DNA from: Margaritifera margaritifera
Taxonomy: Eukaryota; Mollusca; Bivalvia; Unionida; Margaritiferidae
Direction of reading: 5' to 3'
Length of the DNA stretch: 64,000 nucleotides
Assembly (NCBI GenBank): GCA_029931535.1
Contig: JAQPZY010001638.1
Coordinates: 4,178,501-4,242,500, forward strand
How positions within the stretch are numbered: position 1 is the first letter of the stretch; each line of letters starts with the position of its first letter. This document shows, piece by piece, positions 1-12,048 of the stretch. Position numbers and translations under genes: made by a program. Under the pieces are notes generated by a model. It ran no database searches, was not told the DNA's origin, and saw only the letters and a list, made by a program, of their open reading frames with translations.

Positions 1-139
1 AGCATAAACACACATTTATTTTTACATCGAAAATAGGTGTTAAAACTGGTCTTGTTTGGTACATGGTGCGATTGAAAAGGAGTAATGCATGTACATCGTA
101 ATTAGGTTTACAATTAAAGATTTTAATATCAATATATAC

Positions 140-252
140 TTTGCAAGTGGATGATCTATTTTTGTACTGTCGGACTTTCGTGAGGCTTTTGTCTGCTTCA
201 TAAGTCGACGTAAATCATCTTTCGACACAACTTTTTTCTTGGCAGCTGCCAT
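140..252 (-). CDS. ZNF830: ZNF830-like zinc finger protein, first coding exon (partial gene)
   Basis: This exon encodes the N-terminus of a protein resembling ZNF830 (CCDC16), a nuclear protein with a single zinc finger linked to pre-mRNA splicing and genome stability. The sequence shows an initiator Met followed by a basic stretch, the diagnostic LRRLMK motif (residues 14-19) and a HPLAK end that matches the family's SPFAKYN segment just before the zinc finger. The exon ends at 140 in phase 2, followed by a GTATAT donor on the minus strand. The zinc finger and the rest of the gene lie off the left edge. The open frame continues into the intron, so the visible ORF overstates the exon. Identity rests on about 38 residues of N-terminal similarity recalled from the family. 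The match is good but short. Confidence 0.7.
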
Positions 253-2404
253 TTTAATTGTGGATAACCTTTTAGTAGCTTAGCGTTAGATTTTTCTTAG
301 TAATGTGAAAGTTTAAAATAATTTTGGCAATTTTAAAAAATAATTAAATTAAAAATAACAAACTTCATACAATTTTATTTTAATTTAGTGAATTACATCT
401 TCATCTGAAATACGTATCTACACAGATAGGAATCCCATCTGTAGTCTGGTTCTCTGCTTCGTATGCTCTCAGGGAGCCTATGACTCAGGGAACCAGACTA
501 TTCAATGAGCAGGTGGCGGGATATGAAGAAGGTAGCATAACTCGTGAAATGTTATCATAATGTAACTGGAGAACATTGCTAAGAAAATGATGGCATCAAA
601 AGTTATTTTTGCTTTTGTCTACCGATTTTCTTTATTTTGCAGCTGGGATAGTGTCATTTGCTTTAAATAAATCTTCTTAAAATGGGCAAGTGCAGACAGC
701 ATGCACTGTGGTGGAGAAGAACATATCCTGGACTACCCTATTTTGACGCACTTAAGAACTTACTTTCACCTTTTGAGAAATATGCTCCTTTCATAGTGAT
801 GCCTCTCATTAGTATAGAAACATTATTTATTTTAGCAAAGCATGCATAAAAAATGGCAATGATATATTCCCTAATACTCTTCCTTGCATGCTTTCAACCA
901 GAGGACCCCTCGTCGGAAAGTTTGTATATTACGTCACCCTTAATGACGCACTTCACAGAAGTCTATTCTAGTAGTGACAACATTGTACATATGCGTGGGA
1001 AAAAAACTATATTACAGATGAACATCAATGGGACGTAGAAAACTCAAGTTTATGGGAGCAATTACAGACAGAAATTTAACTTGGCATTCCTAAACTTTTC
1101 TTACATTTATCATTAATCTGGTTTTGGTACAGATTTTGTCTTGAAAGGAAAAATAATCAATTATGGTAAAATCATGATATTATTAATTTTAAAATTGTGT
1201 AGTTATAATTATAAAATAATTAGATTCAGCATGAGACCTTTTTCCCAATACTTAATTAGCATTGTGAACATGCAGAACCTCAATCTTTGTATGTAGTTTT
1301 TGGAACATCTAAACTGTTTTGCATCCTTCACAACTTATTTATCCAGAATGCAAATAATCAAAGACAGAAGACATAAAATTACAGGAGGTTTTATTTTCAT
1401 TATTTATCATTCATGCCATTATCAAACAAATCTTAAAGAAATAAATTGGTCAAAACAAGTTAAAGATCAAGAATGTCTTAAAAGATTATTGAAAATTTAC
1501 TGTTAAAATAAAATTGCTTAATTATCAGATAAAAAATCCTAATAATTGATTTAAATAGCAAAAATGTAAAGGATACTAATTTAATTATTAAATATATCGT
1601 AAAAATATGTTTTTTGTAAATTTCCACAAATTATAACAAATAACCACCTCAGAAAATCAGTTATGACACATCCACATGAACTATAACATTGTACACCTTT
1701 CTAAACAGTGTTACTGATGCAGTTATCAGCTGTGAGTCACGTTGCTAACACATGTTGAGTAGCAGACTGGATGCCTATTATGGCGGGAAGTTGATTTCCC
1801 CCGTCAGAATAGTTATTAAGGATTTTTATGAGGATTTGCTGGTTGAAAAAAAGAGAATCAGTGAAATGGCGTTTTTTTCATGGTATATGTCTTTGTTTCA
1901 TTTCACAACCGATAAGGATAGGATTTTCTACAAATTTTTCTGTCTGTGTGACTACATGTTGATCAGTGTACATTAATGTTGTGGTTGGGACGTCATTGAA
2001 AGATGCTTTCTCTCGAAAACTGGGAGTTTATGACACTGCGTCGAAAGAGGGTAGCATCAAAATAGGATGTGGGACGATACCCATTGGCGCATGATGTTTC
2101 ATTATGCACTATTCTGCTGTGCAATTTTAGTGGCGGTAATGAAAAATAAATATTGCAATGTCAAAATAAATATTGCAATGTAATAGTTATACCCAAGCCA
2201 TAACTATGTATGGGGTATATATAGCGTTGTCCATGTCCATCCTTGACATATGTTACGTCTCGGTCCTACAATGCATAATGTCGATCCTGATATGTGGGGG
2301 GGCGGGGCGGGACGACGTCTTACCGCATGAACAATTGGTGCTGCATAGCTTGTTCCCAGGTTAGTCAAGTATAGTATATAGAAAATAAAAACAAGATTTA
2401 TGTT
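253..2404. other. ZNF830 upstream flank; no gene recognised
   Basis: The first few hundred bases must contain the ZNF830 promoter, but no TATA box or other element is clear enough to place. A short imperfect hairpin lies at 443-499. A 20-odd base direct duplication containing aaataaatattgcaatgt lies near 2140-2180. The small open frames here have no recognisable domain and no splice context. The rest is AT-rich unique-looking sequence. Confidence 0.5.
443..499. repeat. Short inverted repeat upstream of ZNF830
   Basis: AGTCTGGTTC at 443-452 is exactly complementary to GAACCAGACT at 490-499, and the pairing continues inward as GGTTCTCTG against CAGGGAACC with one mismatch. The loop is about 36 bases. 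It could be a degenerate MITE end or a chance hairpin in the promoter region. Confidence 0.55.
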
Positions 2405-4200
2405 TGTAAAACGTGTAACAGACCTCTGACCAAAATGTCAAAGTCATAAAAAGTTCATAAATTAGTCTATAATAGCTTGAAACCAAATGAGGTGATCTAC
2501 ATGTGCGGTTAGACATGCAGACCAAATTTCATTTGTTTGTCTCAACTTTTTGCTTAATTGTGCTGCTATAACAAATTAATTTTTTTTTTTTAATTTTACA
2601 AAAATTCAAAATTTAATGTAGTAGCCTGGAAATCTAGTCATGTCATTTATATATAAATACAAATATACCTACCAAATTTCATTTGTTTCCCTCAAGTTTT
2701 TTTTTTTTAAATCATGTCAGAAGTTCAGATATTTGTGAAGAATTAAAATTTGCTGTAATGTCCTGAAAATATAATCAGGTCATCAACATATGCATTCTGA
2801 CATGCATATAAAATTATATTTGTTTACCTCAGGTAGTTTCTAGTTCTACTGGTCGTAGACCAGAAGAGCTTATGTGATAGTCTGTTGTCTGTCATCCATC
2901 ATCTGTCCGTTAGCACAAGTTTGTTATTGCTACTTAAAAACTACTCTGAAGGTTGCCTTGAAACTTTACACACACATTCATCCCATAGTCTCATTGGTCC
3001 TAAATGACAGTGGTGCTCTTCAGACATATAATGAGGCCATCTTGAAAAAATCTTGTTATTGCTACTCCTACATGAATGGGCATATCAACATGGGGTTTTC
3101 ACATAAAGACTTCTTATGATGATGTCTAGTTGATCCTAAACAAAAATGGTGCTGATCTGACATCCAATATGGCCACCATGGCAGCCATATTGAAAATCTT
3201 GTTATCGCTACTCCTAAATGGAGGATCATATCAACATGGGGTTTTCACAAAAAGACTTCTTATGATGTGCAGTTGGTCCTATATGAAAATGGTGCCGATC
3301 TTACATCCAATATGGCAGCCATCTTGAAAAACTTGTTATCGTTACTCCTTCTACATGGATGGTCATATCAACATGGGGTTTTCACTAGAAGACTTATTAC
3401 GATATCTAGTTGGTCCTAAATAAAAATGGTGCCAATATGGCTGCCATGGCAGCCATCTTGAAAATCTAATTACTACTCCTCCTACATGAATGATCATATC
3501 AACATGGAGTTTTCACTAAAAGACTTCTTATAATGTGTAGTTGGTCCTAAATAAAAATTGTGCCAATCTGATGTCCAATATGGCTGCCATGGCAGCCATC
3601 TTGTTATCAAAAGTCTACTTGAACAGTAATATTGAAGTGGGGTTTTCTCCAGAACACTTTTTATGATGTCCAGTTGGTCTGAGATGAAAATGGTACCGCT
3701 CTGATATCAAAAATGGCTGCCACAGTAGCCATCTTGAAAAGATTGTTATTGCTACATCTCCTGAATGGAAAATCATATCTTGAAAAGATTGTTATCTATT
3801 CTCTCCAAAAGGGCTATATTAACATGTGGTTTTCATCAATAGACTTTTTATGATACCTTTTTGGCCCTAAATGAAAATGGTCCCTGTCTTACATCCAATA
3901 TGACTGCCACAATGACCGTCTTAAAAATCTTGTTTTCACTACTCCCCCTGAATGGATTATCATTATGACATGGGTTTTTGACCAAAAGACTTCTAATGAT
4001 GTCTACTTTGTCATAAATGACAATGGTGCTAATCTGACATCCAATATGTGTACCACAGCAGCTAATTTGAAAATTGTGTTATCCATGAAGAATATCACAA
4101 ATGTTTCAACACCAGCAGTTAAAAGGAAGAAATGGTCTTATCTTGAATTCCTGGAAACTCTTTTCTCCCAGTAGAGCGTCAGTCCCTTTGAGTAACTCTT
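2405..4200 (+). repeat. Element with internal tandem array, copy alpha-1 (about 135-145 bp units)
   Basis: From about 2870 a unit of roughly 135-145 bp recurs at least seven times. Each carries recognisable landmarks in the same order: a 'ggtcctaaatgaaaatggtg' phrase, a 'gacatccaatatggc' phrase, 'gcagccatcttgaaaatc', 'ttgttatcgctactcctcc', and 'catggggttttcac' followed by 'aaagacttcttatgatgt'. The 'ccatcttgaaaa' landmark falls near 3041, 3185 (variant), 3318, 3452, 3594 and 3730. A related but more decayed periodicity ('accaaatttcatttg') covers 2520-2830. The array opens with a CTGGTC/GACCAG hairpin near 2850 and ends with a tail ('gaattcctggaaactctttt', 'cagtagagcgtcagtccct') shared with the arrays at 8.4-10.2 and 49.2-50.3 kb. 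No coding capacity is convincing. Confidence 0.75.
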
Positions 4201-4216
4201 GTTGCTTATTGTGCTA

Positions 4217-5978
4217 CCATAATGACGGTAAGTCTTGAGACACACTTAATTATTGTCAAAAGTAATTTTTTATGACCTATACAAGTTGGGACATGAAGTT
4301 AAAGCAATTATTTCATGTACTATAAGTCTTGAGACACGTAAAACATTTTTTTTTTCTACTGGTCGATCGGTGTATTTTATCGATCGTAACCTCCTGTAGA
4401 ATAAACATGACTTCGTGGTTGTTAAGGGACTCGCATTATGAATTATTACATGAAAATGTTATAAATTATTATAATTTGTTTGAAGAGTCGATAAATATAT
4501 TGAATTTTTCCGTTTTCTTATTATTTCTACTGAATTAAAATATGTATAATTTAATCAAATGATGACAAGAATTGAGCATTAGTGGTATGTTATACCCATT
4601 CAACAGTAACTTCTCCCTTTTGTGCTCTAGTTTTACTATTGTCAGTTTATGCATCATTGCATTAAAATTGTCGAAAGTCACCTGTACTTGTGGTGTTTTT
4701 TTTCCCTGAAAATGGAAATACCTAATTCATTAAAATGTGATACCAATATGAGAACAACGAAAATAGTCTTTATATCAACTCTTGCATTTATTGTTCGCAT
4801 GTTTACATCATGGCGTTACCATGTGTACATTGAAGATTTTGCTTTTGATGAATGAAGTACATATATTGGATTTGAATCATATGCACCACTGCACTAAACT
4901 TAAATAATATCTCTAAAATACGATAAAGAAGTTTAAGAAATAATGCTTTTAAAATATAAACTCTGTGGTAGTTTGCTTTGATGTAAGTGACCTTAAATAA
5001 AGTACCTGTTTACTCAGCTACGGTAATCGTGCTATTATTACGTAGAAGAAGCCAATCACACATCAAAGTACCAGCATTGCCGCTGGACAAAATTTCCTCT
5101 TTACCCAAGCCAATTTCAAGGTTTAAACAATTAACTGGCCTGGAGTGGTGTCATAAAAGAAAAGACAAATCCACCAATTATAAACAAAGAGACGCCAAAA
5201 CAACCAGCTTTCCAAAATCAAAAGTGTAATCAATAATTTGTGGAAAATTATGATTTTCTGAAGCCGAAACACAAAACTAAAATTGATCAATGATGCTCTT
5301 AATTGATCTATATTCAGAATTTTAACATATATTATGATCATTCTTTCATGAATATATGAGTTAAATGAATTTATGCTGGTTATGTGCTTTATATAATTAA
5401 ACATGTATGCCTTTTCATATAGATTACATCACTTTGTAGGATCACTTATACCACTGAAAAACAGTAATTGTTGAGCACGTGAATCCAAATAAATGAAACA
5501 GCAATGAACGGGTAGCTGAAATTTAATCTGGAAGAATGCGATTTGGTAAAAACGATGAATAAAGCAAAATCTGCATCGAATATTTTTGGGAATAAACAAG
5601 GATATAAGTGGCGCCAAGCATGATTTGCACTGTACACTATAGTACATGTTTCCCGTTCAATATAAGTGGCTGTGAATTATGAAGTCTTTATTTACCTTTA
5701 TTTTAAATCATGTTGGAGAAATCGGAAAATATGCACATGCAAAATAATAACATAAACAATCATAGTAGTTTATAAGAGTTTATTGACGTTTGTAATTAAA
5801 TGAGCTGGTCACTGCTGTGTGACGTATGGCAATCTTCCCAATTTTATCTTTACATATTTTTTTTTTGTCTAAAAGTTTTGGGACGCTGAACATTTTATAT
5901 ATTTTACATGCATATAAGTCTTGGGACACCCAAAAAAATAATTATTTGTTTGTGTCCCAAGACTTGCCGTCATTGTGG
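4217..5978. mobile_element. Unclassified TIR element with TA target duplication
   Basis: The left end CCATAATGACGGTAAGTCTT (from 4217) matches in inverted orientation the right end ending at 5978, whose complement begins CCACAATGACGGCAAGTCTT. The match continues through a GRGACACA block, for about 28 bases in all. TA dinucleotides flank both ends (4215-4216 and 5979-5980), as expected for the IS630/Tc1/mariner superfamily. Extra subterminal copies of AGTCTTGRGACAC occur at about 4325-4337 and 5917-5929. The right end can therefore fold into a hairpin of about 14 bp arms (5917-5968). No DDE transposase could be recognised in the 1.7 kb interior, so this is either non-autonomous or too decayed. 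The superfamily assignment rests only on the TA flank and TIRs. Confidence 0.6.
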
Positions 5979-6370
5979 TAATGAAGGTTGTGTCATAAAA
6001 GTCCAAGTACAAAAGTTCAAAAATGTGTATTTAAAATTTTTTTTTAAATTTCTGTAATTACCTGCTTATCAAATTTCATTTCTCTGCCTCCAGTGATGTT
6101 TTCTATCGATGCTTTTTTTTTTTTTTTTAAAAAGTCGTAAATTTTCAAAAATGTGTCAAAATCAGTACCATGAATGGTACATTTTGTGTGTTTAATAGTC
6201 TCTATGCAGGCACTAGTATGGCATGGTTGACTCAAGAAATTATTGACCAGCAGTCTCAATGATCTTGACCTTAGTAAACTTGCTATGCAAAAACCATTAT
6301 TTTCTTATTGGACTTGCCATGATCTTGACCTTTGACCTTTAGACTCCCAAAATCAATATATATTTTTTTG
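5979..6370. other. AT-rich spacer, nothing recognised
   Basis: Homopolymer T runs and 'ttgaccttt' phrases resemble flanks of the neighbouring tandem-unit elements. No gene or clear element boundary is seen. Confidence 0.4.
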
Positions 6371-8310
6371 TGCACATGTACTCCAAGTGTAAACCATCCA
6401 TAAAGTTTGGTCAAGGAATTAACTTCAGAACAAAAGATATTGTGAAGAAGCCATTGTTAGCTCTACTGGGCATAGACCCAGTGTCTGTCGGTACATATGC
6501 CCATACTCACAATGTGCAAGTTTACTTTTACCACAATGTTAAAGTTTTTACTTGGCTAAATAAAAAGGCGGGTTTGACAAAAAGGGCTGTCTTGTTAGAA
6601 GCTTAAGTCGTAGAATTTGGTGCATTCTAGTGAAAAGTGTGCATACGACCATAGCAAGAGAGGTAATATTAATAGCTCTCATATGCTGTCTCTGGGAGGG
6701 ATTAAAGCTCAGGTGTTTAAAATTCAATTGCTGTAACATTTTCAAATATTTCTTGACAAACTTTGTACATGCAATCATAGCAGGAAGATGCATCATATAC
6801 AGTTCATTTCTTATTTGTTGTGGGGTATGTATTATTGTGGATTTCTTATTTCCAACAATGCACAAATCTGAATACCCAAGGAACTGTGGAAACACTAGGA
6901 TCCTTTCCTGAATCCATCAATTTAAGTATTGCCAAAGATGTCATTTTCTATAAAACCATGAAAATTAATACCATTGAAAATAAATGTAATGGATTTTGGG
7001 TTGTAACGCTTGGGTCACTCTCTGATATGGCCTCTGTTACTAAATATAGAAAACATTGAACCAACTTCTCAAAAACTGCTCAGCAGAATTTGACCAAATT
7101 TGATTGAAAGCATCTTGTTATTAAGGGTTTTGTAACTTTGTACAAATGATGCCAATCTGCCATTAAATAGAATTGCCTTTACTGAAAATAGAGAAATCTT
7201 TAAACAACGTTTTTTTCAACAGGTACTTAAGAGAATTTGACAGATCTTGATAGAAAACATTCTTGTATGAAGGGCTTTCAGTGTTGTACAGTTAATGCTG
7301 ATCTACCATCAGATATGGTTGCCATTACTAAAAATAGTAAAACCTTTCAACAACGTCTCTAAAATCAGTTGACATAATTTGACAGCATCCTTTCAGTTTA
7401 TTATTGATGATGCTGATCCACCTTCAGATATGGCCACCATTACTAAAATTAGTAAAACTTTTAAACGATTTTTTTCAAGAAGCACCGGACAGAATTTGGC
7501 CATATTTTGCTGAAAACCATCCTGGCATGAAGGACTTTCAATTTTATACAAATTATTCCAGTTGGTCATTAAATATGGCAGCTATTACTAAAAATAAATA
7601 AAAAAATTTTAAATGGCTTTTCAAAATCCATTTAGAATTTAACCAAATAAATCCGATAGAGATAGCTTTTTGATTTGTACTATTGAATGCGATCTGCCTT
7701 GAAATATGGCTACAGTTACAAAAAATTTTAAAATCTTTAATCTACTTCTTTTCATAAAGTGCTCAACAGAATTTTACAAAATATGATTGAAGCATCCTGG
7801 CATAAAAAGCTTTAAATTTTATACAACTGATGCTTATCTGCCTTGAAATATGCCTGACATTTAAAAAAAAAAAGGAGAAAAAATTAAACAGCTTGTCTCA
7901 AAAAGCTGCTCAGCAAAATTTGACCAATTTTGACAAAGCAAAAAGACCTGTCAATAATGTCCTAAAGGCCTGTTAATAATGTCCAAAAGGCCTGTCAATA
8001 ATGTCCTAAAGGCCTGTTAATAATGTCCTAAAGGCCTGTCAATAATGTCCTAAAGGCCTGTTAATAATCTCCTAAAGGCCTGTCAATAATGTCATAATGG
8101 CCTGTCAATAATGGACAAATAATGCTTATGTGCCATCAAATATGGATGCATATACTAAACAAAAAAAACCCAGAAAACCTTAACACAGTTTTTTTCTTAA
8201 TGTGTGATCAACAGCATTGGAAAGAAATTTCTACAGAAAACATTCTACTGACCCCTATTACTTGTCTGCTCTTGCATGTGGCTATTAGGCAGATGTCAGA
8301 AGTGTGAATG
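6371..8310 (+). repeat. Element with internal tandem array, gamma type (about 120-130 bp units)
   Basis: An opening hairpin (ACTGGG...CCCAGT, about 6465-6483) is followed by diverged units of roughly 120-130 bp. They are recognised by the phrases 'agaatttgaccaaatttgat', 'catcctg...aagggctttcaat', 'gtacaaatgatgc', 'atctgccatcaaatatgg' and 'cattactaaaaatag'. Copies are visible from about 7075 through 7860, and a last partial copy near 8110-8200 lies beyond the 22-bp minisatellite. The architecture (hairpin head, then degenerate array) parallels the alpha arrays, but the unit sequence differs. No coding signal is supported. Confidence 0.6.
7947..8114 (+). repeat. 22-bp minisatellite, 7.6 copies, alternating variants
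   Basis: Seven full 22-bp units (CCTGTYAATAATGTCCTAAAGG) and one partial unit run from 7947. Position 6 of the unit alternates C, T, C, T, C, T, C through units 1-7, then the last partial unit has C. This shows that the real amplification unit is a 44-bp dimer. The array sits inside a larger tandem-unit element. Confidence 0.95.
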
Positions 8311-8439
8311 ATCATAGGCCCACTTGGGTCTCATGTAATGTTATAGTTCATAACTATCTAAATAAATTCCCAGTTACGAGCAGCAAATCAAATTAAGGAT
8401 TTAGTGATACTAGTTTCCACCATTTTTTGTTGAGCTCAC

Positions 8440-10690
8440 ATTAATGGAAAGTGAGACAGCAGTTACTTGTTGGATAGTAGCGGCAGTTTAAAGTTTTGAT
8501 TACAGTTTTTCATTTGCATATATTTACTAAACGCTTTGATAGATCATCATACTTGGCATGAATCATTTTGAAGCTAAGACTATTCATTCTGTGACATGCT
8601 TGCTCTTCCCTTTTCCCTGGGGGTCAAGGTTTTAGTCATAGAAAAACTTGGAGGATTGCCATGAAACTTTGCATGCACATTCATCCCATGGTCTAGTTGG
8701 TCCTAAATGAAAATGGTGCTGCTTGCACATCCAATATGGCCACACAGTGGCCATTTTGAAAATCTTTTCGCTACTCCTCCAGAATGGATGGTCATATCAA
8801 CAGAGGATTTTCACTGAAAGACTGCTTATGATGTTTAGTTGGTAAAAAATGAAAATGGTGCCGATCTGACATCCAGTATGGCTGCCATGTCAGCTGTCTT
8901 GAAAATCTTGTTATCACTACTCCTCCTGAATGGATGGTCATATCAGCATGGGGTTTTCATTACCAGACTTATTATGTCTACTTGGTCCTAAATGAAAATG
9001 GTGCTCACCTGGGGTCCAAAATAACCACCACACCAGCCATCTTGAAAATAGCCTTGTCACAACTTTTCCTGAACAGAAAGTTATGTTGATGCAGGGGTTT
9101 TCACCAAAAGACTTTATATGATGTCCAGTTGATCTTAAATGAACATGGTGATGATCTGACATCCAATATGGTCTGCACACAGTGTCCATCTTGAAAATCT
9201 TGTAATTGCTACTCCTCCTGAATGGATGGCTGTATCAACATTAGGAAGGTTTTCACTTAAAGACTTATGATGTCCACTTGGTCCTAAATGAAAATGGTGC
9301 CAATCTGATGTCCAATATAACCATCACAGCAGCCATCTAGAACATCTTTTTATCACTACTTCTGAACGGAATGTCTTATTGACATGGGGTTTTCACTAAA
9401 AGACTTCATATGATGCCTACTTGGTATAAATGAAAATGGTGCTGATCTGGGATCTAATATGGCTGCCATGGTGGCCAGCTTGAAAATCTTGTTATCACTA
9501 CTTTTCCTGAATGAATGGTCATATCATCATGGGATTTTCAATAAAAGACGTCTTATAATGTTTTGTTGATCTTAAATTGAAGTCAAGCTGATCTGACGTC
9601 CAATAGGTGGCCATCTTGAAAATCTTGTTTTAGCAACCCTTAAAGGGAAAGTCATTTTGACGGGGTTTTTCATCAGAAGAGTTCTTATGGTGTCTGCTTG
9701 GTCCTAAATGAAAATGACTAATCCTCAATTTGGCCACCGTGGTGGCTATCTTGAAAATATTGTTATCTCTACTCCCAAATCAATGGCTATATCAACATGT
9801 GGTTTTCACCAATGGACTTCTTATGATATCTAGTTAGGCCAAATGAACATGGTGCCAGTCGTACATCCAATATGGTTGCCATGACAGCTGTCTTGCAAAT
9901 CTTGTTGACACTACTCCCCCTGAATGGATGATCATTATGACATGGGTTTTGACCAAAAGACTTCTAATGATATCTACTTTGTCCTAAATGAAAAGGGTGA
10001 CAACCTGATATCCAATTTGTCCACCACAGAAGCTAATTTGAAAATCTTATCACTGAAGAATATCTGAGTTGGTTTCAACATTCAGATGTTAAAAGGAAGA
10101 AGTGATCTTATCTTGAATTCCTGAAAATTCTTTTAGCCCAGTAAACCGTCAGTCCATCAAAGGACTCTTGTTAGTTGTACTGGGTTCTCAAGCAATTTAT
10201 TTCTCTACCCCAAATCATGATGGATTTTCTTCATATTTGGGATGAATCATCATGAAGCTAAAACAATTCATTCTGCGACATGCATACTTGGCCTTTGTCT
10301 TTGGGATCCATGTCATTATCATAGAAAAGATGCATTTAGGTTTTGCTCAAAGTTTTTTCAGTTGCTTATATTTCCTAAAACCTCTTGATGGATTTTCTTC
10401 ATACTTGGGAGGAATCATTATGAAGCTAAGACAATTCATTCAGTGACATGCCTTTTCCCCTTTGATCTTGGGGTCAAGGTTGCAGTCTTGGAAAATGTAT
10501 GATAAGGTTTGGTTAAAGTTTTTTTAATTTGCTTACATTTCTTAAACCCCTCAATGGATTTGTTCACATATTGGATTATTCATTATAAAACTAAGACGAT
10601 TTATCATTCACGCATGCTTGCTTTCCACTTTTGACATTGAGCCAAGGTTACACATTTTACAGCAGTGCTTGTGTACTTGATATACAGGTC
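8440..10690 (+). repeat. Element with internal tandem arrays, alpha-2 flanked by beta units
   Basis: The central part (about 8640-10180) is a second copy of the alpha array, with ten or so units of about 140 bp and the same landmarks and tail as at 2.87-4.2 kb. It is flanked by a different unit (beta, about 170-180 bp) marked by 'gatggattttcttcatactt', 'aatcatcatgaagctaag' and 'caattcattctgtgacatgc'. One beta unit is at about 8484-8650, and about three tandem ones are at 10200-10650. Everything is in the same orientation. No coding potential is supported. Confidence 0.7.
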
Positions 10691-11373
10691 CCTGTCTTGA
10701 TGCATTAAATAGAGAATCAATAGATATCATTTAGGTTTAGTTATTTTAGTAATCTAGTTTAGTCAAAGTAGAAACCTAGTTTCTTAACCTTGACTTTTGA
10801 CATTATTCTTGTCAAAACAAAATTAGAAATTGAACAGAAGCTTGTTGGAAACAAGATTTGAAATCTTAAGATAATGTGAAAATCAGAATAAATCAATATA
10901 CATTTTTATTAATTCAGTATTCTTGAATTGATAGTAAATTAATAGAACAAAACCTATACTGGTGGGGAAAAAACATATATCCAAATAGCAAATCTTGGGA
11001 TACAAATAAATTATTGGAAGCAATTACTTGCTTCCTTGTTTAATTAGCAATCAAACAGAAACACTAGCAGCTTCTCAAATAGAATTCCATTTTTTTTTTT
11101 TTTAACTTCGTTATTTATGCGATTTTATGGCCTTTTTTAATGACAATAAAACCTATATACTGCTTTCATAGATACAGCATTTGTGCAAGTTTTTTAACGA
11201 AACCTTTTATATTGACATTAAGGACAAAAAAATATTTCATAATCAGCTATATAATTCCTGTTTCTTTTTGTAGCAAATGGAACCAAAATTATGTACATTA
11301 TGTATTATTCTTTTCACATCTATAATGTTAATTAAATTACTTCAAGTATTAAAGTTATTATGTTTTCCTTCAG
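10691..11373. other. MGME1 upstream/5' intron sequence, nothing recognised
   Basis: This is AT-rich sequence without a recognisable element. If 11374 is a true splice acceptor, this stretch is intronic to a 5' non-coding exon that I cannot place. Confidence 0.4.
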
Positions 11374-11468
11374 GTTGCATCAGGGATTTATTGACGATTT
11401 ATGAAATTTTAAGGTGCTGGCAATCACAGAATTATAGGAAGACTTGTATACATTCCTGGGTGTAGATC
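11374..11468 (+). other. MGME1: Probable MGME1 5' UTR segment after a splice acceptor
   Basis: A good acceptor (tgttttccttcag, AG at 11372-11373) lies 95 bases before the MGME1 start codon, and an in-frame TAG at 11463-11465 immediately precedes the ATG. This suggests the coding sequence begins in the second exon of the transcript. Alternatively transcription could start within this stretch. Confidence 0.45.
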
Positions 11469-12048
11469 ATGTCAAAAGTCATGAAAGTGTCATCTCACTT
11501 CCTCTATGTATTTTCTGCCATCACATCAAGGACATATGCCACCAAGGCTGAGAAAGCTCGAATTGTCTTGAAATGGAATAAAGAAAATTTGCAACTTTTT
11601 GGTCCTGTTGTGAAAAAGCAAAATACTACAAAGTCGAAGGAAGTGAAAGGAACTACTGAGCAAGAGATACTAATTGAAGAAGAAAACAATGCAGATTTTT
11701 CAGCTAATAACCAAAAAGGTACAAGCAGCAGAATGACAAATAAATTAGAAACAACTACATGTACTGAGCAAACGATAACAAATAAAAATGTGAAAAATAC
11801 AGAAACCACAGCCGATGACCCTTTGAAGATCATATCCCAAAGTCCCTTATTTCCAGAGGCTGAAATCGACCCAGATCAACATCAGCTGTTGAAAGAGTAT
11901 GTGGAGAAATTGTCAGTGACTACTCTTCCTGCCGTCAATCTGATTTTAAACAAGACTCAGTCGTTGGAGAATGCTGTAGCCCTTGAACGGTGGAAAAAGA
12001 AGATGATTCAGGAAATAGGAGACGAAGGATTCCAAAAGTATCAACAAG
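11469..12048 (+). CDS. MGME1: MGME1 exon 1: mitochondrial genome maintenance exonuclease, N-terminal part
   Basis: MGME1 is a RecB-type PD-(D/E)XK single-strand DNA exonuclease that trims 5' flaps during mitochondrial DNA replication. This exon encodes residues 1-193. It has a basic, Ser/Thr-rich N-terminus typical of a mitochondrial presequence, then a long low-complexity acidic linker. The conserved segment (residues about 155-193) contains LERWKKKMIQEIGDEGF, matching the family's LERWKQRM...GEDGF block. An in-frame stop just upstream fixes the start at or after 11469. I end the exon at 12048 (CAAG|GTTCTC, phase 1) because this keeps the vertebrate spacing between the conserved Tyr and the catalytic His. 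A stronger donor at 12084 (T|GTATGC), also phase 1, would add 12 residues and cannot be excluded. The open frame beyond is intron. Confidence 0.88.

Noticed and set aside
7947..8114. CRISPR-like regular array
   Set aside because: Units abut with no spacers; this is a minisatellite in an animal genome.
11504..11833. 109-codon minus-strand frame opposite MGME1 exon 1
   Set aside because: Antisense shadow of the MGME1 linker region with no similarity of its own.
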